From Lomentospora prolificans (Eukaryota > Ascomycota > Sordariomycetes > Microascales > Microascaceae): a stretch of 64,000 bases of DNA. Both the position numbers and the translations under genes were made by a program. The notes under the pieces were generated by a model, which ran no database searches, was not told the origin of the DNA, and saw only the letters and a program-made list of their open reading frames with translations. The DNA is taken from NCBI GenBank assembly GCA_029532625.1, contig JARFXM010000002.1, positions 372,001 to 436,000 on the forward strand, read 5' to 3'. Positions 34,032 through 45,532 of the stretch are shown piece by piece (the first letter of the stretch is position 1; every line of letters begins with the position of its first letter).

Positions 34032-36044
34032 ATGGTTGCCAGGAGTCTTTTCCTTGCCGCCGCCGCCCTTGGCTCGGCTGCCCTCGCCGTGCCCCTCGAG
34101 GCCCGCCAGGCTTGCCAGACCGTCTGGTTAGTAGAAGATTTCAAAGACCCCCTCCACCGCGAATCTGTCAGAAAAAAAAAACTAATGCGCTTTTCAGGGG
34201 CCAATGTGGCGGTAACGGCTGGTCCGGTGCGACCTGCTGCGCCTCCGGCAGCACCTGCGTGAAGCAGAACGACTGGTACAGCCAGTGTCTCCCCGGTGCC
34301 GCTGGCAGCAGCACCACCTCGACCTCGACGACCGCCACCAAGAGCTCGAGCTCGTCCGCCCCGGTCCAGACTTCCTCCACCAGCACCACCTCGGCCCCGG
34401 CTACCGGCACCACCCAGCCCCCCGTCGGCTCCGGCACCGCCACCTGGTCGGGCAACCCGCTCGCCGGCGTGACCATGTGGGCCAACGCCTACTACGCCTC
34501 CGAGGTCAACAACCTCGCCATCCCCTCCCTCACCGGCACCCTTGCCGCCAAGGCTTCCGCCGTCGCCAAGGTCCCCTCCTTCATGTGGATGGACACCCAG
34601 TCCAAGGTCCCCCTCATGGAGTCCACCCTTGCCGATATCCGCAAGGCCAACCAGGCTGGCGGCAACAACGCCGGCATCTTTGTCGTTTACGATCTTCCTG
34701 ACCGTGATTGCGCCGCCGCTGCCTCCAACGGAGAGTTCGCCATCGCCAACGGTGGTGCTGCCAAGTACAAGGCTTACATTGACTCCATCCGTGCCAACCT
34801 CATCAAGTACTCTGATATCCGCACTATTCTCGTTATTGGTGAGTAGTTTTTTTTTTTTTTATTTTTTGTCTTCTTCTCCATTTTGTGGCGTCTCCTCGTT
34901 TGAACGGTGCGGCGGATGCATGCAAGCCCGACGTGGCCCCACCTTGGCCCGGATTCGGATTCTACCAGCCGGAACCGCGCCGGGGGACCTCATTTCTCTG
35001 CCGGGGTTGAACATATTACTGACTATGCATCACAACAGAGCCCGATTCGCTTGCCAAGTAAGCTCCAATCAATCCCTTGTCTAGAAATCCGAGTGTCAAA
35101 GATACTGGGAACTCCCAAGCTCTTTTGAAGCTTTATTCCCCGCAATCAGCCCACTAACGCTTTGTCGTTTTACAGCATGGTTACCAACATGAACGTCGCC
35201 AAGTGCGCCAACGCCGCCAGCACCTACAAGGAGCTCACCGTCTACGCCCTCAAGCAGCTCAACCTCCCCAACGTAGCCATGTACCTCGACGCCGGTCACG
35301 CTGGCTGGCTCGGCTGGCCCGCCAACATCGACCCTGCCGCCCAGCTCTTCGCTCAGATCTTCAAGGATGCGGGAAGCCCCAAGGCCGTCCGTGGCCTCGT
35401 CACCAACGTCTCCAACTACAACGCCTGGAGCTTGGCTTCCGCCCCCTCTTACACTAGCCGTATGTCCCTTCTCCCCCCCCCAATTGAATATTAGCCTCGT
35501 TTCCAAGCTAACACAAATGTCAAGCCAACCCCAACTACGACGAGAAGCACTTCATTGAGGCCTTCCGACCTCTCCTCGAGTCCAACGGCTTCCCTGCTCA
35601 ATTCGTAAGCCAATAAAAAACAAAGTCTAACCCCCCACATTCCCAAGGGCCGCCCTACTAACTCGGTGTGAACCCAGCTTGTCGACACTGGCCGCAACGG
35701 TCGCCAGCCCACACTCCAGAGCGAGGTAAGATTTCCCAATAGACCCTTCAAATCGAGAAATCTCCCAAACTAACATGCTTCCGAAAAAAAAGTGGGGCGC
35801 GTGGTGCAACGTGAAGGGAGCCGGTTTCGGTGTCCGACCTACCACCAACACCGGATCCAGCCTCGTCGATGCCTTTGTCTGGGTCAAGCCCGGTGGTGAG
35901 TCGGACGGCACCAGCGACACCAGCGCCGTTAGGTACGACTACCACTGCGGCGACTCCTCGGCGCACCAGCCCGCTCCCGAGGCTGGCGCCTGGTTCCAGG
36001 AGTACTTTGTTGCCCTCATCCAGAACGCCAACCCCAGCTTCTAA
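34032..36044 (+). CDS. cbh2: Cellobiohydrolase II, CBM1-GH6 (secreted)
   Basis: Seven exons (34032-34126, 34198-34838, 35039-35057, 35176-35459, 35525-35604, 35678-35725, 35793-36044) give 472 residues, full length for the family. Order: signal peptide ([19 protein letters not shown]); a CBM1 cellulose-binding module ([11 protein letters not shown], Cys-rich, to about residue 65); a Ser/Thr linker to about 115; then the GH6 domain with [18 protein letters not shown] (catalytic acid Asp), [29 protein letters not shown] and [15 protein letters not shown]. It releases cellobiose from cellulose chain ends outside the cell. Intron 1 splits the CBM1 tryptophan codon, exon 3 is only 19 nt, and introns 4 and 6 end in AAG. 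Closest in wording to Sordariales enzymes. Regulation by carbon repression is suggested by its promoter. Confidence 0.96.
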
Positions 36045-37019
36045 AAAAAAGGAAGAAAAAAAGAAATCGCCGAGTAGATTCCTGGCGGTAGCTGCCGGTG
36101 ATTGGGGGGGGAAAGGCGGAGACGGCAAAAGGAAGCTGACTTTGGCTTTTCCCGCGTCGTGAATATTGAAAGGGTCTCTGCCACGAGCGTGGACGCTTAC
36201 TTAACATTTCTGTGTTTATATTTTGATATTATATCTCCTCATTGCTAAAACGAGGACCAGATTAATGCAAGTACATGGATCATCGCATCATAACTAGAAG
36301 ACACCCTAGCCGTTGTGCGTGCTGAAGAAGAGAGAGGAAGAAGAAGAAAAGAATAAAAAACTCAGGGGCGCGGGTTGGTTGTATCGAACCCGCGCCCCCT
36401 ACGAAAACACCCCCTCCTCCTGGAGTTCTACTCCGAGACCCACCCGGATCAAGCCATCCGCTTTCTCAGCTTCACTTGACAAGTCTCAGGTGGTCCCTCG
36501 TTGTCGATTGTACCTTGACCTGATATATATACAGAGCTAAGCTGTCGAGGCAGCGGCAGGTTCTAAGCATGTCGTGCCTTCCTGTCATAAGGCATGATAC
36601 GCCTCAGACTGGGATATCATCATGGTTTCAAGGTGCTGAGGGCCCCCATGGCCCTTCACAGGCGCTCCATCTGCAGGGTCCAGCAATGAATCCTGGCCGT
36701 CGGCTTCCTTGCGTAGCGCGAGAGTATGACGCTTCACGCGGCAAACACGTCGACGGATGGTAAGAAACGATTTTCAGGATACCCGAGTAAATAGTGGCCG
36801 TCTATCCATTTAATCCATGTGAAACATTAGCATCCACCTTTTTGGCGCGGTAGGCTTGCTCAAATTCGTTCCCAAAAACGATAAAACCTATTTCCTTTCC
36901 CAAAGACCACAACAAACCCCCACTATAAATATACACACATATCAGGAGATCCAACAGTCGTCTTTCCCTATAATCCCACCCCAAAGTTACTTCTCATCAT
37001 ACACCTCCCCTCTTTCTTT
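36045..37019. other. Intergenic, convergent 3' ends, with hairpin
   Basis: This stretch lies between the 3' ends of cbh2 (plus) and the BAR gene (minus). It contains a strong GC-rich hairpin at 36365-36398. No gene is supported. Confidence 0.5.
36365..36398. repeat. Perfect 12-bp GC-rich inverted repeat
   Basis: GGGGCGCGGGTT and its exact reverse complement AACCCGCGCCCC flank a 10-base loop. The local context is AT- and purine-rich, so the hairpin stands out. The loop-proximal part resembles a tRNA T arm (GGGTT...TCGAACCC), but no tRNA body surrounds it. Confidence 0.85.
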
Positions 37020-38517
37020 TCAATAAAACTCCCTCTTCACAGGAACAGGCGGCGCCGGCTTCTTCGACCGACAAGGCGGAGGCGGAGGCGGCGCCTTCCG
37101 ATACGTTGTCGAGCTCCCCGTCGTGCTCCTGCTCCAGCTACTGTGGCTCGTGGCAGGACTAGCGCACCGGTCCGGCCCCCACTCGGGGCTCAAGCTCGCA
37201 CTATCCGGCGTCTCGTCATCGTAGCCGTCGGAAAAGACGTTGCCCCGCGTCGGCACGTCCGTGTTGATCCTGCTAACGGGCTTCAGTTGCGACCGCATAT
37301 CCCCCGTCGGCATCATCTGGTGCGCCGACACCCGCCTCTCCAACCTAGGCGACGACGCCACGCCGCTCGCGACGGAATTCGCCCTGCTGAAAGTGTACGA
37401 CCGCGTGGGCACCTCGGGCGGCGGCCTCCTCGACGCGCGCGCCGACGCCGCCATCCTCTGCAGCGCCGGCCGCGCCGGCTCAGGCTGCTCGTACTGCTCG
37501 TGCTCGCACTCTTCGTAGATGTGTGCGCGGCCGACGGAATCATCCATGTACGCGTGGCTCAGCGTCGGCCGGCTCCTGGGCGGGGAGAGCGAGGTGGCGA
37601 CGTGCCCCGCGCCGGACGAGCCCCTGCGGGACGTGGCCGCCAGCTCCTCGCGCGAGCGGCGGAGCTCCTCGGTGCACCGCTCGTGGAAGTCGAGCTGGGC
37701 GTCGAGGAAGGCGGTCAGCTCGCAAAGACTGTCGGCCTCGGCCTCCTTGATGTCCTGCATGCGGCGGAGCACGTCCTCGTTGGCTTCTTCGAACTTGGCT
37801 TTGGAGGACCGCGCTTCCTCCTCGAGGCGGAAGTCGTCGCGCTTGGAGCGTTGGGCTTTGCTGACGCTGGTGTCGTAAGCCAGGCGGCGGGATTCGAGCT
37901 TTTTGCGAGCAGCCTGCCGGGCGTGTTAGCGTCTCGAGAGGGAAACGTAAATAAAAATAGAAGAAAAAAGAAAGAAAGCAAAAAAAAGAAAAAGAAAAAG
38001 AGGAAGAGAAAATAAGAAAAAAAAAAAATCCCCTACCTGGTAGTCCTTCATCATAGCGAGGGACCTGTTGAGAGACTCGAGCCACGAGGCGGTAATGTCG
38101 GCTGTGTATTGCTCCTGGATACTCGCAAGTCGCTCGTTTGTCCGTCCGACAGCTGCGAAAAGAAGGGAAAAAAAAGGGTTAGCTTGAGCCACCAAAGAGA
38201 TATTTCGGAGAAACCATACCAATCAAAGAGTTGCCGTATTCAGAATCATGCTCAAAGTCCTCTCCATGGCTCACCATAGTCCTGCCCAGATAACTCCCAG
38301 GAAGACCCTTCTCCTTATCCTCAAAAACCTCGTTCCTCTTGCCAGCCCACTTGACGTATGCGGTGGTGGACCTGTGCAGACGCTCGGCGCCGTCAATCCT
38401 GAGGGCCATTTCGGTCTCGAGCATCAGGAATTCGTCCGAGTGGTTGGTCTTGGCCTCGGCGCCCATCTTCTCACCGGCCCAGTGGAAGGCGCGGTCGAAC
38501 TTTTTGGTAATCTTCAT
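37020..38517 (-). CDS. BAR-domain protein (endophilin-like) with polyproline tail
   Basis: Exons 38517-38220, 38152-38037 and 37913-37020 give 435 residues. The N-terminus (MKITKKFDRAFHWAGEKMGAE) is an amphipathic basic helix followed by a helical, charged region to about residue 250 with DFEHDSEYGNSLI and TNERLASIQEQY, the layout of fungal N-BAR proteins that dimerise into a crescent and bend membranes. The rest is Ser/Arg/Pro-rich and disordered, ending in polyproline (PPPPPPCRSKKPAPPVP), a likely SH3 ligand. No SH3 domain is present, unlike metazoan endophilins. Introns are 67 and 123 nt; the second is almost pure pyrimidine in the coding strand. A role in endocytosis or vesicle traffic is inferred from the domain. 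Exon 3 is very GC-rich, which opens long spurious frames on the other strand. Confidence 0.85.
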
Positions 38518-41500
38518 TTTGCTGGTTTGGTGATGGTCCGTCTTTCTTCTCTGGCGTACTTTTTGTGCAAGAAATGTTGCAAAAAGTGATCAAGGTTTGT
38601 GTAGGCCGTTTGTGTAGGCCGGTCACCCTTGAGGACAAGAGGTGGCAACCCAGTTAATATAAATTCTGGGGAACAGCACTCGGTTCTAGATTTTCCAAGA
38701 CGAAGGTGTTAATAAAGGGCGCTGATATGTATATATATAATGCCCGGGTATAACACAACCCAGGGGAATCGCGTGCCGGTGCCGTTGCCGGGTAATGTTT
38801 TGCTCCAGAGCTAAGCGAGAACGTACGAGCAGCAGCAACAGAGGGTAGGGTAGGTCAGGTCCAATACAAAGGACAGGAAAGCGGGTAGTGTCACGAGGAA
38901 AGATGATAAAAGAGTGTGAGTGTGGGAATAAGACAGGTCGCAAAACATAGGAACGGAATGAAACCGATGGAAGACTAAGTGGAGATTCGACTCGACACTT
39001 CTTGTTTTCCCTTTCTTTGAGGCAAAGAGAGAAAGAAAGGAACTGAGAAGACAGAAGGAGGAAAAGAGAAACAAATGATCAGGTAGTGAACAAGCACATA
39101 TACAGATGACACTTGTCGAATGGCAAAAGCAACTTTCATGGGAGAGAAGAAGGAAATGTGCTGGGAGAGGATAAAACAAGGTACAAAATGCCAAGACGGG
39201 AGCTGATGTAGCTTCGATCGATAAGGACCCAGATTTCTGGGGGTGTGTGAGATCCCAGGGTACATTACATTACACTACTGTAAATAGGAATCAATTGGAC
39301 GTGGGCCCCGCCGCTGCAAAGCAAAAGAAAAGAGAAGAGAAAGCGAGACGTACGTGGGAGACGGGAACAATGGCAAGGACGGGATAGGGCCTCACCTTGC
39401 AGAAACGCAACAGGGGGCGAGACGTCTGGGAAGCAGCTAAGCCGTGTGGAAGGGCTGCGTCAAGCGGGTGAGCAGGGCCAGGCGTGGCTGGCGTTGTGTG
39501 CCGGGCCGGGTTGGGCTGGCCAGGGTTCGTTGTCGTTGCTTTGGTCGATCGGTTCGGTTCTGGGTTGGGGCGTTTAACGTTGGGAGCCGTGCGTGTGTGG
39601 AGGGATGGTGGTGTCGATCATGGAGAGCCGGGCGAGGTGGGAGATGAAGGAGATGTAGAATATGCCTTTTTCTTTTGATTTCGTCGATGGAGGTTGTTAT
39701 AGCCAGCTTGCGGGAGCGATCAGTCCAAGCTAGACAGGAAGCTGTAATTGCCGGGTGCGGGTGAGGACGGGGACGGCGACTCGGGGCTTGTGAGGAGGGT
39801 ATATAACATTAATGAATCAATGATATAAATTGCAAGAAAACGGCTGGCCAGGGGACGGGGAGCAGGTCGGGGGAAGCCAGCAGATATTAAATGATCAAGA
39901 CTTTCCAGGAAGACAGAGTCGCATCCCAAAGGTACACACAACAACAAGAGCGACAAAGCCAGCTGCAAGTATACCAGCTACAAGTATACTGATTATGGCC
40001 TGGCAAAAAAAAAAGAAGAAAGAAAAAGCGGCCGACAGTGGTGCGACAGTTTAAGCCATCCATCTCCTGTTCAGTGTCTGTCTGTCGCAGTGTCGAGCAA
40101 TACATCCCTGTCGCAAGGTCGCAACCGCCAGCGAGGAAAAAGACATTTGATTCTAATAATAAGTTTCATCACTTGTACCTCAGTACATACATTCGATCGT
40201 CGCTCCTCCGTTGCTCATGCTGCTCTGCTCTGGTCTGGTCTGCTAGCTGCGCCGAGAGTGAGAGTGTGAGTGAGGGTGAGGTGGGTTCAAGCCTGGAATG
40301 GATCAATGTACCTCTCTCCACCTTTTTGCTGCCTCCAACTTGCTCATCATCCTCTTCGCTTTCCCTAATTCCCGCTCCCTCTAACTCTCAACAAACAGTA
40401 CGAGGGACCAATGTAAATGGGGCGATGAGTGAACTCCAACCCAGCGGCCAATCGATGCGCGTGGCCCAACCTTTTTTGAGAAAGAATTCTGCGCCAGGCC
40501 AGACTTGTGTGGCCAGCTACAAGTGCGTGCGTGCGCCCCAGGAACCAGTTCAAGAACATGACCAGCCGAAACAAGCCAACGATTAGCTCCGCTCGTCTCT
40601 GCCATTAAATGTACCCTGGCTGCTCCAGCGCCGGACAGGACCACGTCAGCCACTCGTTTCCCCTCCAGGACACTTGCGGTGGACGGCGTCTCTCCTACGG
40701 CGTCCCGTCGGCTCTATCTTGCCCGGGCGCCAGACACGGAACCGACAACCCCTTGAACTCACCTTGAACCCTTTTTTCTTTTCTCTTTTTTTTTTGGGGC
40801 ACACTTAGGTTGGTCGTTGCGCAACGCCGTAGGAAACCGTGCTCTGGGCCGTACATTTGATGGCGATCCTGCACGCACCGCACACCGTCGATTACTGCAC
40901 ACACACTTTGCTCCATCGTCGTTGCGCGTATTCCTGCTCACCCAGCTCCACACGGAAACAAAACAGGGAAGAAGGAGCAGAGTCTAATATTCCAAGTGAA
41001 TGTCGAGCATGTCCAAGAACAGTTTGAAAAGGCGCCCAAAGAAAAGGGATCTACAAAACTAGCGCACGCTTCGCCGGCCATCATCCCTTTGGACTCATTC
41101 GTCTTTAGCCCGCCCGCCTCGTATCGAAGTCGAGTACTCACTAATAATCATACTCTTCCAAGTCTGCAAGATAGCCAGCGTCCCGGTGCCGTGTTTCCCA
41201 ATGGATCTCTCCATTCTCCTCTTTTCTTTTTCTTTTTTTTTTTTTTTTTTTCCCTTTTTCTCGCCCCCCCTTTTCCCTGTTGCCCCCGCCTTCATTGCCA
41301 GCAACCAGTCTTCCCTTCTCCTCCCCAGTGTATCATCGCCAGCTGGAGTATTATGCATCAAGAACCTTCGATAGTCTGCAATAGTCCCCCAAAACGGTAG
41401 CACCTCCCCCATCCCCCACGGAATGCTAGCCCGAAATTCCCCTTTGCGCTGGCTACACAAGACCGTTGGGACGTTGCCTCCAGTAGCCAAGCCCGAAATC

Positions 41501-43379
41501 GATGCACTCGCCAGGCTCCATGTTCACCAGTTGCATATTTTACCCCAACCAGAAAGCTGGTGATAGCGCCCCTCGAAATTAACCTCACACCATACCACAC
41601 CACTTTGGACGAAAACCCACCCGTCGACAAGGTGTTTCTCCCAGCCCTCATTCCGCCAGTGAGAGCTCCTAAGCGTACCAAACAGAAACGTACCGCACCG
41701 AAATAGAACCTTCTCCGTCCGTAGAAAGAAAAGAACATCAGGGTCATTTCTAATTCTCGGCTGTGCCATCTTGATGCTCCCACTTATCGAGCCCTGGGAT
41801 CGAAACCAAAAAACTCTCGTCCCAGAAAATCAAAGTAGCAAGACTTGGCTTCGTTTTCACCAAACCCAATCCGTCAAGAGCCCTTTCAAATCCAATCACA
41901 GCGCCAGCCCACCTTTTCTCGTTCGGTCCATCCGCCCCTGGCATCCCTGGCCTTGCGGCGCCGCCGTCCCAAACTCAAAACACGCGACTCTTGCTAACCG
42001 ATTGGCCCGCACAGTGATAAGCCCACGGACATGGACACACGGCGTTGAACGTATCCACTGCTACGGATCCTGGAACAAGGTTAAAATGGGGTCCCTTCAT
42101 TTTTCTTTTTATCAATGCTGGCTGACGGAGACCCCTAGTTGAGAGGCACACCATCTCTGCCGACGGCAACACGACACACGACACAAGACAGAGGGGGAGA
42201 GCTTCGGTCCAATCTATCCTGTCTAGTTGGCACTGTAACATTTCCAGCGGCGAGTTTGTATCCATGCACGCACCCACAAGAAAAGAGAGGAAAAAAAAAA
42301 CCTCTCTTCGCGAAACAGTAGATGAAGATGCACTGCCTCTCTGGCGGGGCACCACCTGAACCCTCCACGTTTGAGACTCGTCTTCGCTGCCGGCCGCCAT
42401 TCGATCAGGAGGTTTAGCGCTGGGGAAAAGACCCTATTAGTTCCAAAGCTGGCCAGGCTTTTGCCAAATTTGTCCCCCAAAAACAATAGAGCAACAAGTG
42501 GCAATACTCCAGATGGAGACTCGTCATGCATTCCCCTTTTCCCGGCACACCTGCTCGTTTGTCGTTTACGTATGCCCTGTTTCATCATGGTAGTCTATCC
42601 TGTCCACGTCTTTTCCTTGATTCTCTCAGTGCAGTGATACACTCTTGTGGACCGGGCGGCTTGCCCACCTGAGCCTGAGCAGCTGTCATCTTGTCAGATC
42701 TGTGCTGATCCCTTAGAGTGTACGCGTCTGCCCCTAGCTCCCGACTAGGTTTGCACATGGAATTGGCGTGGATCCAAGGTCCCCCAGCTTTGATAACACG
42801 GCAAGCATTGTCGTTGTTATGCATCATTGATATCTCACCAGAGCGCTTACGAATCCCGCGAATATAGTCAACAAGAAAATACAAATCATTCTGAAATGCC
42901 TGTATTGGATTCGTAGTACAAGGCCTATGGGGAATACTCGCCTCTCAACTCTTTTGAGGGCAAAACAAAGGCCTGGCAAAAACTGAAATGCAGCCTCATA
43001 CACTACAACCTCCCTGTGCTTTCTTCATGTCCTTCCTTGCAATGCCATTTACCTCCGTTGAGGGCCCTCCCTAATACAGTTCCCCTGTGCTCCTCATGTC
43101 ATGTAATCATTTAGTAAGGGGGAAGCAAACAACCATCTGGTGGAAATCAAATCCTGTGCCCTTATGCCCTTGTGCATCTTTACCATGCGCTCTATAATCA
43201 TGTTCGTGCCATCCTGTTAATGCAACTTTGCAGGCTTGTGCCGACTGACCTGTGCTAGCGCCTTTTATTCCGACGCTACCAAACAAGGAGATTATATCTA
43301 TCAGTCTCCATGAAAAGGAAAAGAGAAAACAACAGACAAAAAAAGCAAAAACCAACTTCTCAAATCGCGAACCCTTATA
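38518..43379. other. 4.9-kb interval without a supported gene
   Basis: The longest gap between genes apart from the left end of the window. The part next to the BAR gene (38.8-39.3 kb) is pyrimidine-rich on the minus strand, fitting its promoter and leader. A T-rich low-complexity tract lies at 41221-41260. Frames of 120-180 codons occur on both strands but have biased low-complexity composition, no domain and no intron-linked continuation. I see no RNA gene. Confidence 0.5.
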
Positions 43380-45532
43380 TCATAGTCCAGACTCCGGTGT
43401 ACCTTCGGGACTGGGCGCCTGTGCGGCGATAATGGGGAGTGCCTGCCCGGGAGGCGCTACAGGGGCAGGAGGAGGTGGAGGAGGGGCAGGGATTGTGTTG
43501 GCATCCATTTCGCTGCCGTCGAACCCGTTCAAGCCCTCGACATCGAGCTCCTCGCCAACATCGGCATCGGCATCAGCATCGCCACCGACATGAATAACCG
43601 GCATCCAGCCGTGGCCGGCTGGGGCCTGCTGGCTCACCAATTGCGGGTGCGTCAGTCGGTATCGCCCCGAAGAATCTCGGAGGCTCTCGTACTCGGGCGC
43701 CGTATTAAGGTAGTCGCGAAGCATGGTTACGCAGTGGCCCGAAAAGACGCAAAATACTTGGCGCTGGTGATCCGTGAACTCGGGGGGTGCGGCGCGCCCA
43801 AACTGCTGGAACTCTTCCCGAAGGAACGCGGCCACGCCCGTCAAACTCAGGTGCGTCAAGCGGGGGCACGCATTGAGCAGTCGGATGATGCTCTATACAG
43901 CAAGCCAGTTAGTATCGTGCGACCTAGATGAGATGGGTCGAAGGGGGTAGGGGGTTTATTAGTGCACACTCTTACCTTGAGAGTGAGATTCAAGCAGTAG
44001 CTGAGATGGACTCGCTCTAAGCTTGAGACATAATACTCGCCGCCGACTATGTTACCGTGGATGTCACGGCGGCTGCGCGAGTGGTGGCGTCTGGCCAAGG
44101 CAATGACGGACTCGTCGGTAATGCTGCTGCACTTTACCAACCCGATACGCTTGAGTTTGGGAAGGGTGGCGAGGCGTGTAACCGAGTCATCGGTGAGGTT
44201 GGTGCAGCAACCTAGATCGATATACCTGATGCGATTGCAGTTTTGCACGAGGCGCTTGACCGCTTCGTCCGTGATCTGTCCGCAGTGGCCGAGGTGGATA
44301 TAGTGCAAGTTCTTACCAAGCTTCGAGATGGCGTAGACCGAGGCATCGGTGATGTTGCGGCACTTGGCAAGCACGACGTTTCGGAGGCGCGGGGCCACGT
44401 CGATGATCTTTTGGATGGCCGCATCGGTGATGCGCGCACACGCAGTGAGATCGAGGATGCGCAGGTTCTCGTACGTCCTATTAGGGGGGAGCGAGAGGAA
44501 CGCGCTGTCGCTGATCAACTCGCAGTTGGCGAGGCGAAGCTCTCGAAGAGCTCGCCCCTGGAGAAAGAGGGACGTGATAGGCTCGTTCGTGATGTTCAAG
44601 CACTCGTGGAGATCGATCTCCAGGATGTTGGGGCAGTGGTCAGCGAACGCTTGGATGGCGTCGTCGCGCAGTTGGTGGCACCCATTTAGTTTAAGCTAGA
44701 AACGGGTTAATATTTGCCAAAGCTGAAAGAAGGAAAGGGAAGAATTACTCACCCGTTTGATGTAGCGGCAGCTCTTCGCGAGCTCAATCATGCTCTCGTT
44801 GGAAACCCTATGGCAACCAGAGATGTTCAAGCCTTGAAGGCGCTTACAGTATTTGGCGACGGCAAGAATGGTTTGCTCGGTAATCTCCGACAACCCAGAG
44901 ATGTCAAGGGCATGCAACGAGGTGTTGTTTTCGACAAGGGCCATGACGCCGGTATCATGGAGTTGGTAGCAGTTGGTCAGGGTGAGGCGCTCGACGCGAT
45001 TGCAGATGCCCAGGGGCATGACGCTGCCGTCGTTCAAAGATTCGGAAAGGGCGGCGAGGTTAAGACGCTTGATGAAGGTGTGGTACGCGAAGTAAGGGTT
45101 CCGATACGTCTCGCTCTGCATGGCGCGGCAAATGATCTCGAACTTGTCCCACGAGGAGCAGAGCGGGCGGTGCCAGAGCGAGTCAACGGCATTGCGAGCC
45201 CATCGCTTGCAGGTGAGCATACACTGAAGAACCTCGCTAGGCTTTTCGAGCTTAGCAAAAACGCTGATGAGGATCTCGTTTGGCAGACGGTGAATGGGGA
45301 CTTGGTCGGCATCATCCTCGGGCGAACTGTCGCGGACGTTCATGTCTTGAATATTGGGGACGCTTAGCGACGCTTCCGAGTCATTGTTGGCCATGAAGAA
45401 ATCAGATTCCTCATTATCCGCGACGAGGGGAGAGGAGATCGTGGAGGACGAGTTGGAACCTTGGTCGGCGGCTTCGGCACCGGCATTCGCGGTGGCCGCC
45501 ATGACGTCAAGTGAGGGTGCAGCGGGTCTCAT
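43380..45532 (-). CDS. grr1: F-box/leucine-rich-repeat protein Grr1 (SCF ubiquitin ligase)
   Basis: Exons 45532-44753, 44695-43976 and 43892-43380 give 670 residues. A Ser/Asp-rich N-terminus precedes an F-box at about 78-124 (VPIHRLPNEILISVFAKL...). Then follow about a dozen cysteine-type leucine-rich repeats from about 150 to 540, each reading like L-x-L-x-x-C-x-x-I-T-D-x-x-V. A C-terminal block FCVFSGHCVTMLRDYL comes next, then an Asp/Ala and polyproline tail. Known: Grr1 recruits phosphorylated substrates to the Skp1-cullin-F-box ligase and links nutrient sensing to cell-cycle and transporter turnover. Introns are 57 and 83 nt, both phase 0. A second in-frame ATG ten codons in is an alternative start. 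Assignment is strong. Confidence 0.93.

Noticed and set aside
36365..36398. tRNA gene suggested by the T-arm-like GGGTT...TCGAACCC
   Set aside because: No acceptor stem, D arm or anticodon arm can be placed around it; only the hairpin is supported.
37143..38015. 290-codon plus-strand frame opposite the BAR gene
   Set aside because: Its Arg/Ala/Gly-rich translation is what a GC-rich antisense of the BAR exon produces; the minus strand carries the conserved BAR protein and splice sites, and the frame even runs through intron 2.
40038..40586. 182-codon plus-strand frame in the BAR-grr1 gap
   Set aside because: Ser/Cys-rich low-complexity translation of pyrimidine-rich DNA, with no domain or splice support.
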